Below are positions 1 to 8,506 of a stretch of 64,000 nucleotides of DNA, piece after piece (positions within the stretch are counted from its first letter, which is position 1; every line of letters begins with the position of its first letter). The DNA is taken from contig NZ_JAJHVV010000001.1 of assembly GCF_023145695.1 (NCBI RefSeq), forward strand, positions 248,001-312,000, in the 5' to 3' direction. This DNA is from Vibrio amylolyticus. GTDB lineage: Bacteria; Pseudomonadota; Gammaproteobacteria; Enterobacterales; Vibrionaceae. The translations under genes were made by a program, and so were the position numbers. The notes beneath the pieces are model-generated. The model saw only the letters and a list, made by a program, of their open reading frames with translations, did not search any database and was not told the DNA's origin.

Positions 1-875
1 AGCACCCAGCCTGGCGGAAGTTTTGATACCACAATATCAAGCTGCTCTGGCGCTGCGGATAAATCGACGTGTAAACCCTGAACAGGCAGCTCAATAATCT
101 TATCGATAGTATCCAAAACCGAGTCAAAGTACGTCGTTAACAGCAACTTCACATCGCCTTGTATCACTTGATACGCGAGCTTGAATGAATCTAGCCATTT
201 ACTTTCCAGCTCTAGAGACAGGATAGGCTCGTCAATTTGAACCCACTCAACACCTAGGCTTGCTAGTTTCGATAAAATCGCTTGATAGGCCGTTAACAGA
301 CGAGGTAATAGAGAGAAACGATCAAAGCCCTCTTCGACCTCTTTACCGAGATAAAGATAGCTCAGTGGGCCAAGCAGTACTGGCTTAACTTTATGACCCG
401 CCTTAACCGCTTCATTCACTTCTTCAAAAAGTTGAGGCCAGCTGACTTCGAAGCTATCGTCTTGGCTAAATTCAGGAACGATATAGTGATAGTTGGTGTT
501 AAACCATTTCGTCATATCCGACGCGGCATTACCGTCTTTTTCATGAGCCGAGCTGCAACCACATTGAGTTTGCGACTGACCTCGTCCCACTTTAAATAAT
601 GTATCAAGATCTGGAAATCCATCACGGTGGCGCTTTGGCGTATGCCCTAATAACAGCGTTGTCGTCAGTACGTGATCATACCAAGCAAAGTCGCCCGCAG
701 TAGCAAAGCTTAGATTCGCATCTTGCTGGACTTGCCAGTGTTTATGACGCAAAGTCGTGCCGACTTCTTTCAGTGCTTTTTGGTCTATCTCTCCGCGCCA
801 GTACTGTTCTAGTGCGAACTTGAGTTCTCTTTTCTCGCCAATACGTGGGTAGCCTAAAATATGAGTGATTGTCAT
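1..875 (-). CDS. metE: Cobalamin-independent methionine synthase, 5' part
   Basis: MetE transfers a methyl group from 5-methyltetrahydropteroyl-triglutamate to homocysteine, the last step of methionine synthesis, in the cytoplasm. About 291 N-terminal codons lie in the window; the rest runs off the left edge. The translation starts [13 protein letters not shown] and carries family stretches [28 protein letters not shown] and EWVQIDEP, in the same order as the E. coli enzyme as I recall it. The catalytic zinc site is in the missing C-terminal half. The gene is divergent from metR, the usual arrangement in gammaproteobacteria, so it is probably activated by MetR and repressed by MetJ through the shared intergenic region. 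No frameshift is seen. Confidence 0.96.
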   Translation of the reverse strand, partial: MTITHILGYPRIGEKRELKFALEQYWRGEIDQKALKEVGTTLRHKHWQVQQDANLSFATAGDFAWYDHVLTTTLLLGHTPKRHRDGFPDLDTLFKVGRGQSQTQCGCSSAHEKDGNAASDMTKWFNTNYHYIVPEFSQDDSFEVSWPQLFEEVNEAVKAGHKVKPVLLGPLSYLYLGKEVEEGFDRFSLLPRLLTAYQAILSKLASLGVEWVQIDEPILSLELESKWLDSFKLAYQVIQGDVKLLLTTYFDSVLDTIDKIIELPVQGLHVDLSAAPEQLDIVVSKLPPGWV

Positions 876-1051
876 TTCCCTAATCCTTCTGATGATGTTT
901 TCATTCTGAAATTTGATTTTCCTTCGAACTCATTCTTAAAAATGCACTAGAGGAGCTCTGGATGGCTAAACTATCTCGCCTTTCACAAATATGAACAACC
1001 TCCAATTATTCAACTTGTTTATTAATAATATTCATGAATCTAAGTTTATTT

Positions 1052-1083
1052 AGCCATCTAGATGTTTACACATCTAGCGTTAA
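1052..1083. promoter_or_regulatory. Candidate MetJ operator (tandem met boxes)
   Basis: Between metE and metR three consecutive octamers, agccatct, agatgttt and acacatct (1052-1075), each match the met box AGACGTCT at 6 of 8 positions. A fourth, agcgttaa, is weak. Tandem 8-bp repeats are how MetJ binds as stacked dimers. No clean MetR site (TGAA-N5-TTCA) was found, only partial matches near 910-930 and 990-1013. The position suits repression of metE, metR or both. Confidence 0.6.
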
Positions 1084-1133
1084 GGGGTAGATTAATGGTG
1101 CTAATGACGATTCAAGGAAGATGAGAGGAACTC

Positions 1134-2045
1134 ATGATCGAACTAAAACATTTGCGGACACTCACCTCGTTAAGGGAAACAGGTTCGTTAACCGCAACGG
1201 CAACCGCATTGCATTTGACGCAATCTGCCTTATCTCATCAAATAAAAGATCTTGAATCTCGGATTGGTGGACAACTTTTTTTGCGTAAAACACGCCCTGT
1301 GAAGTTCACTTCTGAAGGGGAAATTTTGTTAAAGGTCGCCAATGAAGTATTGCCACAATTAGCAAAAGCTGAAAATGAGTTAGCAAGCCTAAAAGAAGAC
1401 GTGAACGGACGCCTGCATATGGCTATTGAGTGTCACTCTTGCTTTCAGTGGCTAATGCCTGCGTTAAAGGAGTATCAAATCGCATGGCCAAGCGTTACCC
1501 TCGATTTTTCATCTGGCTTTGGCTTTGAACCACTGCCCGCGCTAATGGCCGGCGAGCTTGACTTGGTCATCACCTCAGACATTCAGCCTCGCTCTGAGGT
1601 TCACTATGAGCCACTGTTTGATTTTGAAATGCGCCTGATCACGTCAACTAGTCACCCTCTAGCAAATAAAGACTTTATTGAGCCGACGGATATTGCGGAT
1701 CAAACCATGCTGTCGTACCCAGTACAAAAGCAGCGCCTAGATATCGTGAAACACTTTTTACACCCTGCTAATGTCGAGCCACAGAAATGGAAACAGGCAG
1801 ATAACACCCTAATGCTCGTCCAAATGGTTTCTGCAGGTTTAGGAGTCGCCGCACTGCCAAACTGGGCGATTAGCGAGTTTTCGCGACAAGGGTTGATTAC
1901 GAGTAAGCCTTTGGGTGATGGTTTATGGAGAAGGTTATTCGCCGCAACACGAAATTCTGAAAAGGATAAGCGATATCTTCAGGCGTTCTTTTCAACCGCA
2001 AGGCAGCAGTGCAAAAGCCACCTTGATGGAATCAAAATGGCTTAA
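1134..2045 (+). CDS. metR: LysR-family methionine regulator MetR
   Basis: A 303-residue LysR-type regulator. The N-terminal winged helix-turn-helix (about residues 1-60) includes the stretch TATALHLTQSALSHQIKDLE, followed by the co-inducer domain (about 90-300). MetR activates metE and related genes with homocysteine as co-effector. The identification rests on divergent placement from metE and on the MIELKHLRTL start typical of MetR. A GAGGAA ribosome site sits 5 bases before the ATG. The length fits the family. As is usual for LysR genes it probably autoregulates from the shared intergenic region. Confidence 0.93.
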   Translation: MIELKHLRTLTSLRETGSLTATATALHLTQSALSHQIKDLESRIGGQLFLRKTRPVKFTSEGEILLKVANEVLPQLAKAENELASLKEDVNGRLHMAIECHSCFQWLMPALKEYQIAWPSVTLDFSSGFGFEPLPALMAGELDLVITSDIQPRSEVHYEPLFDFEMRLITSTSHPLANKDFIEPTDIADQTMLSYPVQKQRLDIVKHFLHPANVEPQKWKQADNTLMLVQMVSAGLGVAALPNWAISEFSRQGLITSKPLGDGLWRRLFAATRNSEKDKRYLQAFFSTARQQCKSHLDGIKMA

Positions 2046-2119
2046 GCTACCTATGACCCCAGAGCTGGTCAGGTATTCGACAACCAAAGGTTATAGAACA
2101 AACGCTACAGGGTCACAAA

Positions 2120-2320
2120 TTAACGTTGATATGCCTTAAACTGGTTTGTTAGAGGGTCATATTGGTAGCCCAATACATCGAGCTTCCCAATTAAGCTTTC
2201 GACATCCATCTCATACATACTCACCAATTCTTCGAAGCTGTCACACTCTAAACGCAGCTTCTCATTGACGATTCCAAGAAGAATAACACTATCAAAACGA
2301 GTTACATTGCTAAGATCCAT
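2120..2320 (-). CDS. DUF4250 domain protein
   Basis: A 66-residue protein. The chosen ATG (2320) follows a GGGAGGTG ribosome site; an in-frame ATG five codons upstream has no comparable site. The sequence has an RFDSVILLGIVNEKLR-type start and a YQYDPLTNQF end, which match the short DUF4250 family (about 55-65 residues) as I recall it. A small helical, perhaps nucleic-acid-binding fold is possible, but the function is unknown. It is convergent with metR, 74 bases away, and lies downstream of a membrane-protein gene on the same strand. Confidence 0.75.
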   Translation of the reverse strand: MDLSNVTRFDSVILLGIVNEKLRLECDSFEELVSMYEMDVESLIGKLDVLGYQYDPLTNQFKAYQR

Positions 2321-2410
2321 AGCGACACCTCCCATAGGCTGATTAACTAAGCTTACGCTCCTGTTTACTTAAGCGTAGCTTCAAATCTCCAAAGTAGAAG
2401 TGATTCAGAT

Positions 2411-3091
2411 CTAAACTGTCATTAAACTGGATGAAATCGTTCCAGCGCCCAATAGAGAAAGTAGACTGACGGTCAATTGCGCTTTATTCACCTCTTTTGC
2501 GCTGAGCAGATGAAGACAAGAAACGACGACCGCAAATAACATCAACATAAAACTAATCACTAACGGTGTCAGCATCGTTGCCAGTATCGCTTCATCAACG
2601 TTGTAAAAGGTTCCTAATGCACAAAGAACGAATGCCATGGCTGATAAAACACCCGTTACCGGAAGGATTCTATGGAATGCTTGTAGACGAGTACGTGCAA
2701 TCGTAAGTAGTAAGTGAGAGAAATTGGCACCCAGTAAAAAAACCAACACGAAGTAAGCGACCGATTGTGCTATATCAGGCTGCTGACTGATCTGAATACC
2801 CACCAACGATAGTGCAAAGCCATTGGCTAAGTACAGAACCCAAATAGGCCCGTTATCACGTGTCTTTCCAGTTTGTACTCGGGAATAAAAGTAAAAGATG
2901 GCAAAGACCACCATAAACACTTCAATTCTTAATGAAGCAACCGCAAGCCATAACACACCAATCGCAGGTAGCACTTTAAAAATTCGACCTCGTTGCCCTG
3001 GGCAAATATCACCTTTCAATAAAATGAGGGTTAACAATAATTGAGCGCCCAAGAGCATGGCAGGAAAGAGAGTCAGTAGATGATGAACCAT
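2411..3091 (-). CDS. Conserved polytopic membrane protein, function unknown
   Basis: A 226-residue, very hydrophobic protein with six or seven predicted membrane segments (about residues 5-25, 38-70, 82-102, 110-132, 142-162, 168-195 and 203-222) and short loops. I recognise no family motif, catalytic residue or binding site. The only charged clusters are short basic and acidic loops near residues 30-35, 70-78 and 196-200, and the C-terminus is serine-rich. It is followed by the DUF4250 gene, and the first phosphodiesterase gene ends 68 bases upstream on the same strand. It could be the end of that transcription unit, but no function follows from the context. Confidence 0.7.
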   Translation of the reverse strand: MVHHLLTLFPAMLLGAQLLLTLILLKGDICPGQRGRIFKVLPAIGVLWLAVASLRIEVFMVVFAIFYFYSRVQTGKTRDNGPIWVLYLANGFALSLVGIQISQQPDIAQSVAYFVLVFLLGANFSHLLLTIARTRLQAFHRILPVTGVLSAMAFVLCALGTFYNVDEAILATMLTPLVISFMLMLFAVVVSCLHLLSAKEVNKAQLTVSLLSLLGAGTISSSLMTV

Positions 3092-3158
3092 AATATCCGT
3101 TATTCAAATTCAGTATGTATTTCTATTGCGGAGGATAATAACAGACCTATTCCAATAT

Positions 3159-5681
3159 TTAACTACTCGCGAAAAACTTAAGTAGATCTTGATGGGTCAC
3201 AACCCCTAAATAAGCATTCCTTTCTCCAACCACCACCCATGGGGGCTGAGCACCTTGGGAGAGTATGCCCCCGATATCGGCCACTTTTGTAGCGTACGGA
3301 ACATTGAACATATCGGTTCTCATTACTTGATTTAAGGTTTTATTCCATATGGCGAGATCTTTTGTCGTTTCAATCTTCGTTCCCATCGTAGGGGATAAGT
3401 AATAATTGAGGTTTTCTCGGTCAACTAACCCAACGCAGACTTCTCCGTCGACAATCGGCAGAACCTCTAAGTTTAGCCGATGTGAATCAAAGTACTCTTT
3501 GGCCTTTTTGATGCTGTCTTGAGGCCCTAATGTCGGTACATGCAGTTGAGATAGGCTCAGTATTCCAACACCACGTACACTGGACTTGCGGCTCAAAAAA
3601 TCCTCTAGCTGAGAATGATAGCCCCATGCATCGTGAAGGGTATCAAGAGGAAGTGGTTTAGAGAAAAAGTAACCTTGGATGTAGTCAATGCCAATACCAC
3701 ACAACACTTCTAGCTCTTGTCTTGTCTCTACGCCTTCCGCCACCACTTTTACATCAAGAGTATGAGAAAGCTCCGCGATCATTTTTACAATATGGTACTT
3801 GTGCGACCCGACGGTTATTCCCGTGACAAACTCTCTATCAATTTTCAGAAGATCAAAGTTACAGTCGCTTAAATAAGTAAACGATGAGTACCCTGTACCA
3901 AAGTCATCAATGGCAACACTCACGCCATGATGACGAATATTTTTAATCAGCGATGACTGACTGGATTCACTATCAAAATACGCACTCTCGGTTAGCTCTA
4001 TAGTGATTAGGTTAGGCGTTTTTGCGTACTCCTCGATCATAACTTCGGCACTTTTTAGTACGGCTTCCGCCCCTAATTGAGTATTGAGCGAACGGTTTAT
4101 CGTTAGACCAATATTTGGGCCAAAGCGTTGCTGTATACCGACCAAATCTTGTAGCGCTCGCTTACCAACACACCAATCCAAATCCGCGACCAATCCCATA
4201 TCTTCAGCAATCGCCACCATTTCTTGAGTATTGGCTAACTGGCCCTTCTCGTCACGAAATCGGCATAATGCTTCAAATTTCACAATGTCCCAGTTATGAG
4301 TATCAACAATAGGTTGATAGAACACTTCAATGCGCTGTTGCTTAATCGAACTAACTAGCAAATCTTCTAACTCTTTTCTTCGTAGAACCTCTCGATGAAT
4401 CGCGCCATGATAAAAGGTGATCATCCCTTTTGATTGTGTATTGCTCTCTAACATTGCTTGGATAGCATGTGGCACAAGCAGTTTCGGATTATAGGTATCA
4501 TGCCCTAGTACCGACACTCCGACCTTGCCTTGAATGATCGCCTCATGGATCTCTTTTCCCGCGCTTTGGTTCATTGAGCTAAAAAACTGCCTAATAGTTT
4601 GATGAATAAGCCGAACCTGACTCGGACCTGTTACTTTGTCGCACTCTAAAGCAGCAACAAAATGGTTATTCCCTAGATAACCAACCAAGAAACTTTGTCT
4701 ATTTTTGTCCAGTTCCTCAGACAAACGTGATTTCATTTCAAACTCTTCATCACGATGAAAACTCGGTACAAAGGCGAGTGCCATCACAATCTTTTCTTCG
4801 GCACAATCCATCCAGTGATTCGCGACACGTTGCACAAATTGAGACTCAGTGGGCAACTGGGTAAGCAGCTCTACACCGCCATGTTCAATGTCAGCCACTC
4901 GATATAAATGCGTCGATAAGTCAACAAACCACTCTAAGTAAAATACTCGTTCTCGTATCACTATTCGCTGAATCGTAAGTTCCTGAGGAATTATATGACC
5001 ATCCGCAGTCTCTATAAGCACAACACCGGTCCAAAAGTTATTCTCTGTTACCTCTTTCCACAGCAACTGATAAAACTGCTCACTGTGCTTTTTTGAATTG
5101 ATATTGTTGATAGGCTTACCAACTAAATGAAGATTTGAATATCCGGTGTGTTGTTCAAAGTATTCGTTTACGAGGAGTACACAGCGTTCACTATCGGTAA
5201 TAACAATACCGTGGTGAGGATTGTCTAGGATCTGTTTGAACAATGAACCAAAGGTTTGGCCCGTTGATGGAATGGACAGTAGTGGAAATAGCTTCCCTTG
5301 TACTATTTTTCCATTGCTTGGGAAAATCTGAAACTCTGCGTAGCAAACCTTGCCTTTATCTAAAGAAAAGCTACAAGCATGTTTTTCCGTAGAGTGATGA
5401 CGACAGCTACGCTCAATCTTCTTAAAGAGATGCTCTTGGTCTTCAAAGCTCAAGCACGACAATAAGCCACTTCGAGTTAGGGGAGGCAATCGAGATGAAA
5501 AAATTTTCTCACACTGATCTCTATCAACTTCGAATGTTTGTTCATTAATGTGCCACTGCCACTCTACGTGCGGTAAGACGTTCTCGGGGCGTGAGGAAGC
5601 AAGATCTGGAATAGCACTAATGGCCGATTGAACGCTACCCTGGTTGACAGATGATCGAGCTCCTATCGAAGGCTTATCCAA
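3159..5681 (-). CDS. PAS-GGDEF(degenerate)-EAL-CBS protein, probable cyclic-di-GMP phosphodiesterase
   Basis: An 840-residue cytoplasmic signalling protein without membrane segments. Domains in order: an N-terminal region perhaps PAS-like (about 35-140), PAS (about 147-255), a GGDEF relic (about 268-425), EAL (about 437-680) and a CBS pair (about 700-840). The GGDEF signature is replaced by LGNNHF, so cyclase activity is unlikely. The EAL domain keeps the expected residues: FEAL around E470, ELTES, DDFGTGYSS, LKID, VVAEGVET and QGYFFSKPL. It should hydrolyse cyclic-di-GMP to pGpG, perhaps controlled by GTP at the GGDEF relic and by nucleotides at the CBS pair. The start is a TTG preceded by AGGTG; no ATG is available nearby. 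It is paralogous to the next gene upstream, 76 bases away. Confidence 0.88.
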   Translation of the reverse strand: MDKPSIGARSSVNQGSVQSAISAIPDLASSRPENVLPHVEWQWHINEQTFEVDRDQCEKIFSSRLPPLTRSGLLSCLSFEDQEHLFKKIERSCRHHSTEKHACSFSLDKGKVCYAEFQIFPSNGKIVQGKLFPLLSIPSTGQTFGSLFKQILDNPHHGIVITDSERCVLLVNEYFEQHTGYSNLHLVGKPINNINSKKHSEQFYQLLWKEVTENNFWTGVVLIETADGHIIPQELTIQRIVIRERVFYLEWFVDLSTHLYRVADIEHGGVELLTQLPTESQFVQRVANHWMDCAEEKIVMALAFVPSFHRDEEFEMKSRLSEELDKNRQSFLVGYLGNNHFVAALECDKVTGPSQVRLIHQTIRQFFSSMNQSAGKEIHEAIIQGKVGVSVLGHDTYNPKLLVPHAIQAMLESNTQSKGMITFYHGAIHREVLRRKELEDLLVSSIKQQRIEVFYQPIVDTHNWDIVKFEALCRFRDEKGQLANTQEMVAIAEDMGLVADLDWCVGKRALQDLVGIQQRFGPNIGLTINRSLNTQLGAEAVLKSAEVMIEEYAKTPNLITIELTESAYFDSESSQSSLIKNIRHHGVSVAIDDFGTGYSSFTYLSDCNFDLLKIDREFVTGITVGSHKYHIVKMIAELSHTLDVKVVAEGVETRQELEVLCGIGIDYIQGYFFSKPLPLDTLHDAWGYHSQLEDFLSRKSSVRGVGILSLSQLHVPTLGPQDSIKKAKEYFDSHRLNLEVLPIVDGEVCVGLVDRENLNYYLSPTMGTKIETTKDLAIWNKTLNQVMRTDMFNVPYATKVADIGGILSQGAQPPWVVVGERNAYLGVVTHQDLLKFFASS

Positions 5682-5757
5682 AATGACACCTATAAATAGA
5701 CGTAAGGTACTTTAACCCTAGGACAAAACTGAGTAACTGACAGTTATATTAATAACA

Positions 5758-8271
5758 TTATAGCTGAATCCAATAATCCATCACGGTAGCGGCCTCGACA
5801 ATACCTTTATAGTGCCCCTCCTCATCGGTTAATACCCAAGGAAAAGGGACTTTCTCTTCGAAGAGCCGATCAATTTCCTCCAATGGATAATTGAAATCGA
5901 GTTTTTCGAATTCAGTGCTCATTAACTGATTCACTGGTCGCTTCCAGATCGCCGCTTCTTTATTGCTTTCTAGGTCAGTTCCCATCTGTGGTGTCATGTG
6001 CAAATTCACTTCACTTCTAGAGACAATGCCGACACACTTTTTATGAACAAGGACTGGATAAGTAAACTGCGGCTTCTCAGTGATAGTATCGTTTACTCGA
6101 GAAAGAGGAATGTCAGGGCTAAACGGTGTCAGATCCAAAGAAGCCAATGCCATTAAAGATTGAGCTTTTTGTACTGAATGGAAGCTCTCAAGTTCTTTGG
6201 ACATTCGTATTTTATAATCATCAGCACTCGCAATATTCTCAATCGGTAACGGTTTCGAAAATAGAAACCCTTGCATATAATCAATACCAATAGACTTCAA
6301 GATATTAAGCTCTTCAATAGTCTCAACACCTTCCGCGACAACTTGAATCCCTAGAGTATGGGATAAGTCAGAGATCATTTTTACAATGTGATACTTATCC
6401 GACCCTTCCTTAATGTTTTGAACAAAATCTCGATCAATCTTTAGGATATCAAAATGGCGGTCACGCAAATAACTAAATGAAGAATACCCCGTACCAAAGT
6501 CATCAATAGCGATTTTAACCCCCATATCACGAAGGTTTTGAATTGCAAACCCTTGTGTTGGGCTACTTTCAAAATAGGCACTTTCAGTTAACTCTATTGT
6601 CACGCCATTTAGATCTTCAGCATGCTGGCTCAGCATCTCCGCCGTCGCCTTCAGCGTTTTATCTGTTCCTATTTTAGTGTTCAGTGAACGGTTAATGGTT
6701 AAGCCGACATGTTCCCCACAAATCTCCCTTATTTTATTGAGATTACCTAAAGCAATAATTCCAACCGCACTATCAAGCTCTGGGATAAGATCCAAATCCT
6801 CAGCTATCAAGATCATCTCCTGTGTCGTAAAGTCGATGGCCCCAACTGGGGTAAAACGACACAGTGCCTCAAATTTTGATATTTCCCAGCTTGTTACATT
6901 AATGATTGGCTGATAATGAACCATCAATTCTTGATTCTCTATTGCCCCCCTTACGATCACTTCCAGCAGCTTTCTTCTCTCCAGAGCTTGGTGGGTTTTA
7001 CTATGGAAAAAGCAAATATTCATTTGTTCCTGTGACTGCTGGCTTTCCATCATCGCTTGCATAGCATGCGTAACTGCTCGCTTAGGGGTATTCGTATCGT
7101 AACCAATGATTGACACTCCGATACGACCATGAACAACACCTTTATAAATCTCCTTCTCAACTTCCACTTTTATTTCCTGAAAGAAGTCCCTAATGGCGTT
7201 CATGATAGCTCGTTGATCACTTATGTCATTTTGATTATGGCTTTCTATACAGACAACAAATATGCCATTGGATAGATAGCCAGAAATATGGCTAGTTCGA
7301 CTACGCGACAATATATCTGAGAATGAGTGGCGATAGTCGAGCAACACTTTCGAATCAAAACCAGGTTGCAATGCCATCACTATTTTATGATTCTCTACCA
7401 AATTTGACGCGCAACTCTCTTCAAGTAATTCAATGAATTTTTCTCTAGTAGGCAACTGCGTTAACAGTTCTACCCCTCCAGACCCTTTATCAGCGACTCT
7501 CTCAAGCTGTTTAGATAAATCAATAAACAACCCCAAATAATAGATTCGTCCATCACTAAGGGAGATCTTTTGAATGGTCAATTCTTGAGGTGCATCCTCT
7601 CCTGCTGCATTTTGACTTAAGATATTGCCATTCCAGTAACCATGTTCTGAAATGCTAGCCCACATTGCTTTAAAGAAGTCACCCGAGTGTTTTCCCGAAT
7701 TGAATATATTCGTTTTTAAGCCAAGCACCTCATTTAAGCTGAACCCTTTTAATTGCTCAAAATAGCGGTTACAACTTAATATACGAGTCTCAGCATCTGT
7801 GATGATGATGCCCTGATATTTGTTCTCAAATAAAGCCTGAAATACTTCACAGATATCCTTGATATTAGACAAGCCTATCAAGGGTCTGAATGTCCCACAG
7901 ACCGCATTTTTCTTAGGTTTCTCCATACTGATTTCTAATTGGATAAAACCGTCGCTTTTCGGCATCAAGGTACAGGTAATACTCTCACTATCACCTGAGC
8001 GTAGAACTCGGACTAAAGCATTCTTAACCTCATCACGCTGATGGGGAGGCATATAATCCAAAATATCATCTAAAGAGCTAACCTGCCCTTTCGCTGCCAA
8101 AAGCTGCTCGATAACATCCTTATCAAAATCAAACTTCCGCTTATCAAGATCCAAATACCATTCGTACGCCAGCGAGGTCTCAAGTATGGAACGCGTATCT
8201 AAGGTGCTACCGTCTGAGACATCACTGTTTAATATTCCGCTCTCTGTACCCATACCCGGACTCTCCATCAT
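5758..8271 (-). CDS. PAS-GGDEF(degenerate)-EAL-CBS protein, paralogue of its neighbour
   Basis: An 837-residue protein co-linear with the 840-residue gene downstream: the same PAS, degenerate GGDEF, EAL and CBS order and shared phrases such as GGVELLTQLPT and FEALCRF. The GGDEF signature is lost (NGIFVV in its place). EAL residues are intact: FEAL, ELTES, DDFGTGYSS, LKID, VVAEGVET, QGFLFSKPL. A cyclic-di-GMP phosphodiesterase is the likely activity. I start it at the ATG at 8271, after AAAGG; a GTG four codons upstream has no better site. The two genes look like an old tandem duplication, since the N-terminal 140 residues have diverged strongly. An array of 8-bp repeats lies just upstream. 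Confidence 0.88.
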   Translation of the reverse strand: MMESPGMGTESGILNSDVSDGSTLDTRSILETSLAYEWYLDLDKRKFDFDKDVIEQLLAAKGQVSSLDDILDYMPPHQRDEVKNALVRVLRSGDSESITCTLMPKSDGFIQLEISMEKPKKNAVCGTFRPLIGLSNIKDICEVFQALFENKYQGIIITDAETRILSCNRYFEQLKGFSLNEVLGLKTNIFNSGKHSGDFFKAMWASISEHGYWNGNILSQNAAGEDAPQELTIQKISLSDGRIYYLGLFIDLSKQLERVADKGSGGVELLTQLPTREKFIELLEESCASNLVENHKIVMALQPGFDSKVLLDYRHSFSDILSRSRTSHISGYLSNGIFVVCIESHNQNDISDQRAIMNAIRDFFQEIKVEVEKEIYKGVVHGRIGVSIIGYDTNTPKRAVTHAMQAMMESQQSQEQMNICFFHSKTHQALERRKLLEVIVRGAIENQELMVHYQPIINVTSWEISKFEALCRFTPVGAIDFTTQEMILIAEDLDLIPELDSAVGIIALGNLNKIREICGEHVGLTINRSLNTKIGTDKTLKATAEMLSQHAEDLNGVTIELTESAYFESSPTQGFAIQNLRDMGVKIAIDDFGTGYSSFSYLRDRHFDILKIDRDFVQNIKEGSDKYHIVKMISDLSHTLGIQVVAEGVETIEELNILKSIGIDYMQGFLFSKPLPIENIASADDYKIRMSKELESFHSVQKAQSLMALASLDLTPFSPDIPLSRVNDTITEKPQFTYPVLVHKKCVGIVSRSEVNLHMTPQMGTDLESNKEAAIWKRPVNQLMSTEFEKLDFNYPLEEIDRLFEEKVPFPWVLTDEEGHYKGIVEAATVMDYWIQL

Positions 8272-8288
8272 TTGACCTTTCACTCCAT

Positions 8289-8320
8289 GTTCTATGGTTC
8301 TATGGTTCTATGGTTCTATA
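8289..8320. repeat. 8-bp tandem repeat, four copies, in the leader of the EAL gene
   Basis: gttctatg occurs three times perfectly (8289-8296, 8297-8304, 8305-8312), and a fourth copy ends in a instead of g (8313-8320). The array lies 18-49 bases upstream of the ATG at 8271, between any promoter and the ribosome site. Octamer arrays can change copy number by slippage. With four copies the present rate would be low. Confidence 0.9.
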
Positions 8321-8506
8321 AATCTAAATAACATTTAGAACACATTGACCTCTTATGAATATAGTTGAATCGGGTCTATTTAGCTCTGTAGTGTTCAAGA
8401 AAAAAACCAGTGTTATTTACGCTAAAATTGAGCTTACTCTCATCTAAACTAGATACTCTCTCTACAAGTCGCTATACTTCGCCCTCGCATTTCTAGAGGT
8501 CAAAAT

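Noticed and set aside
2046-2119. A plus-strand extension of metR into 2139
   Set aside because: An alternative-frame reading starting inside metR, without its own initiation site and with poor codon character.
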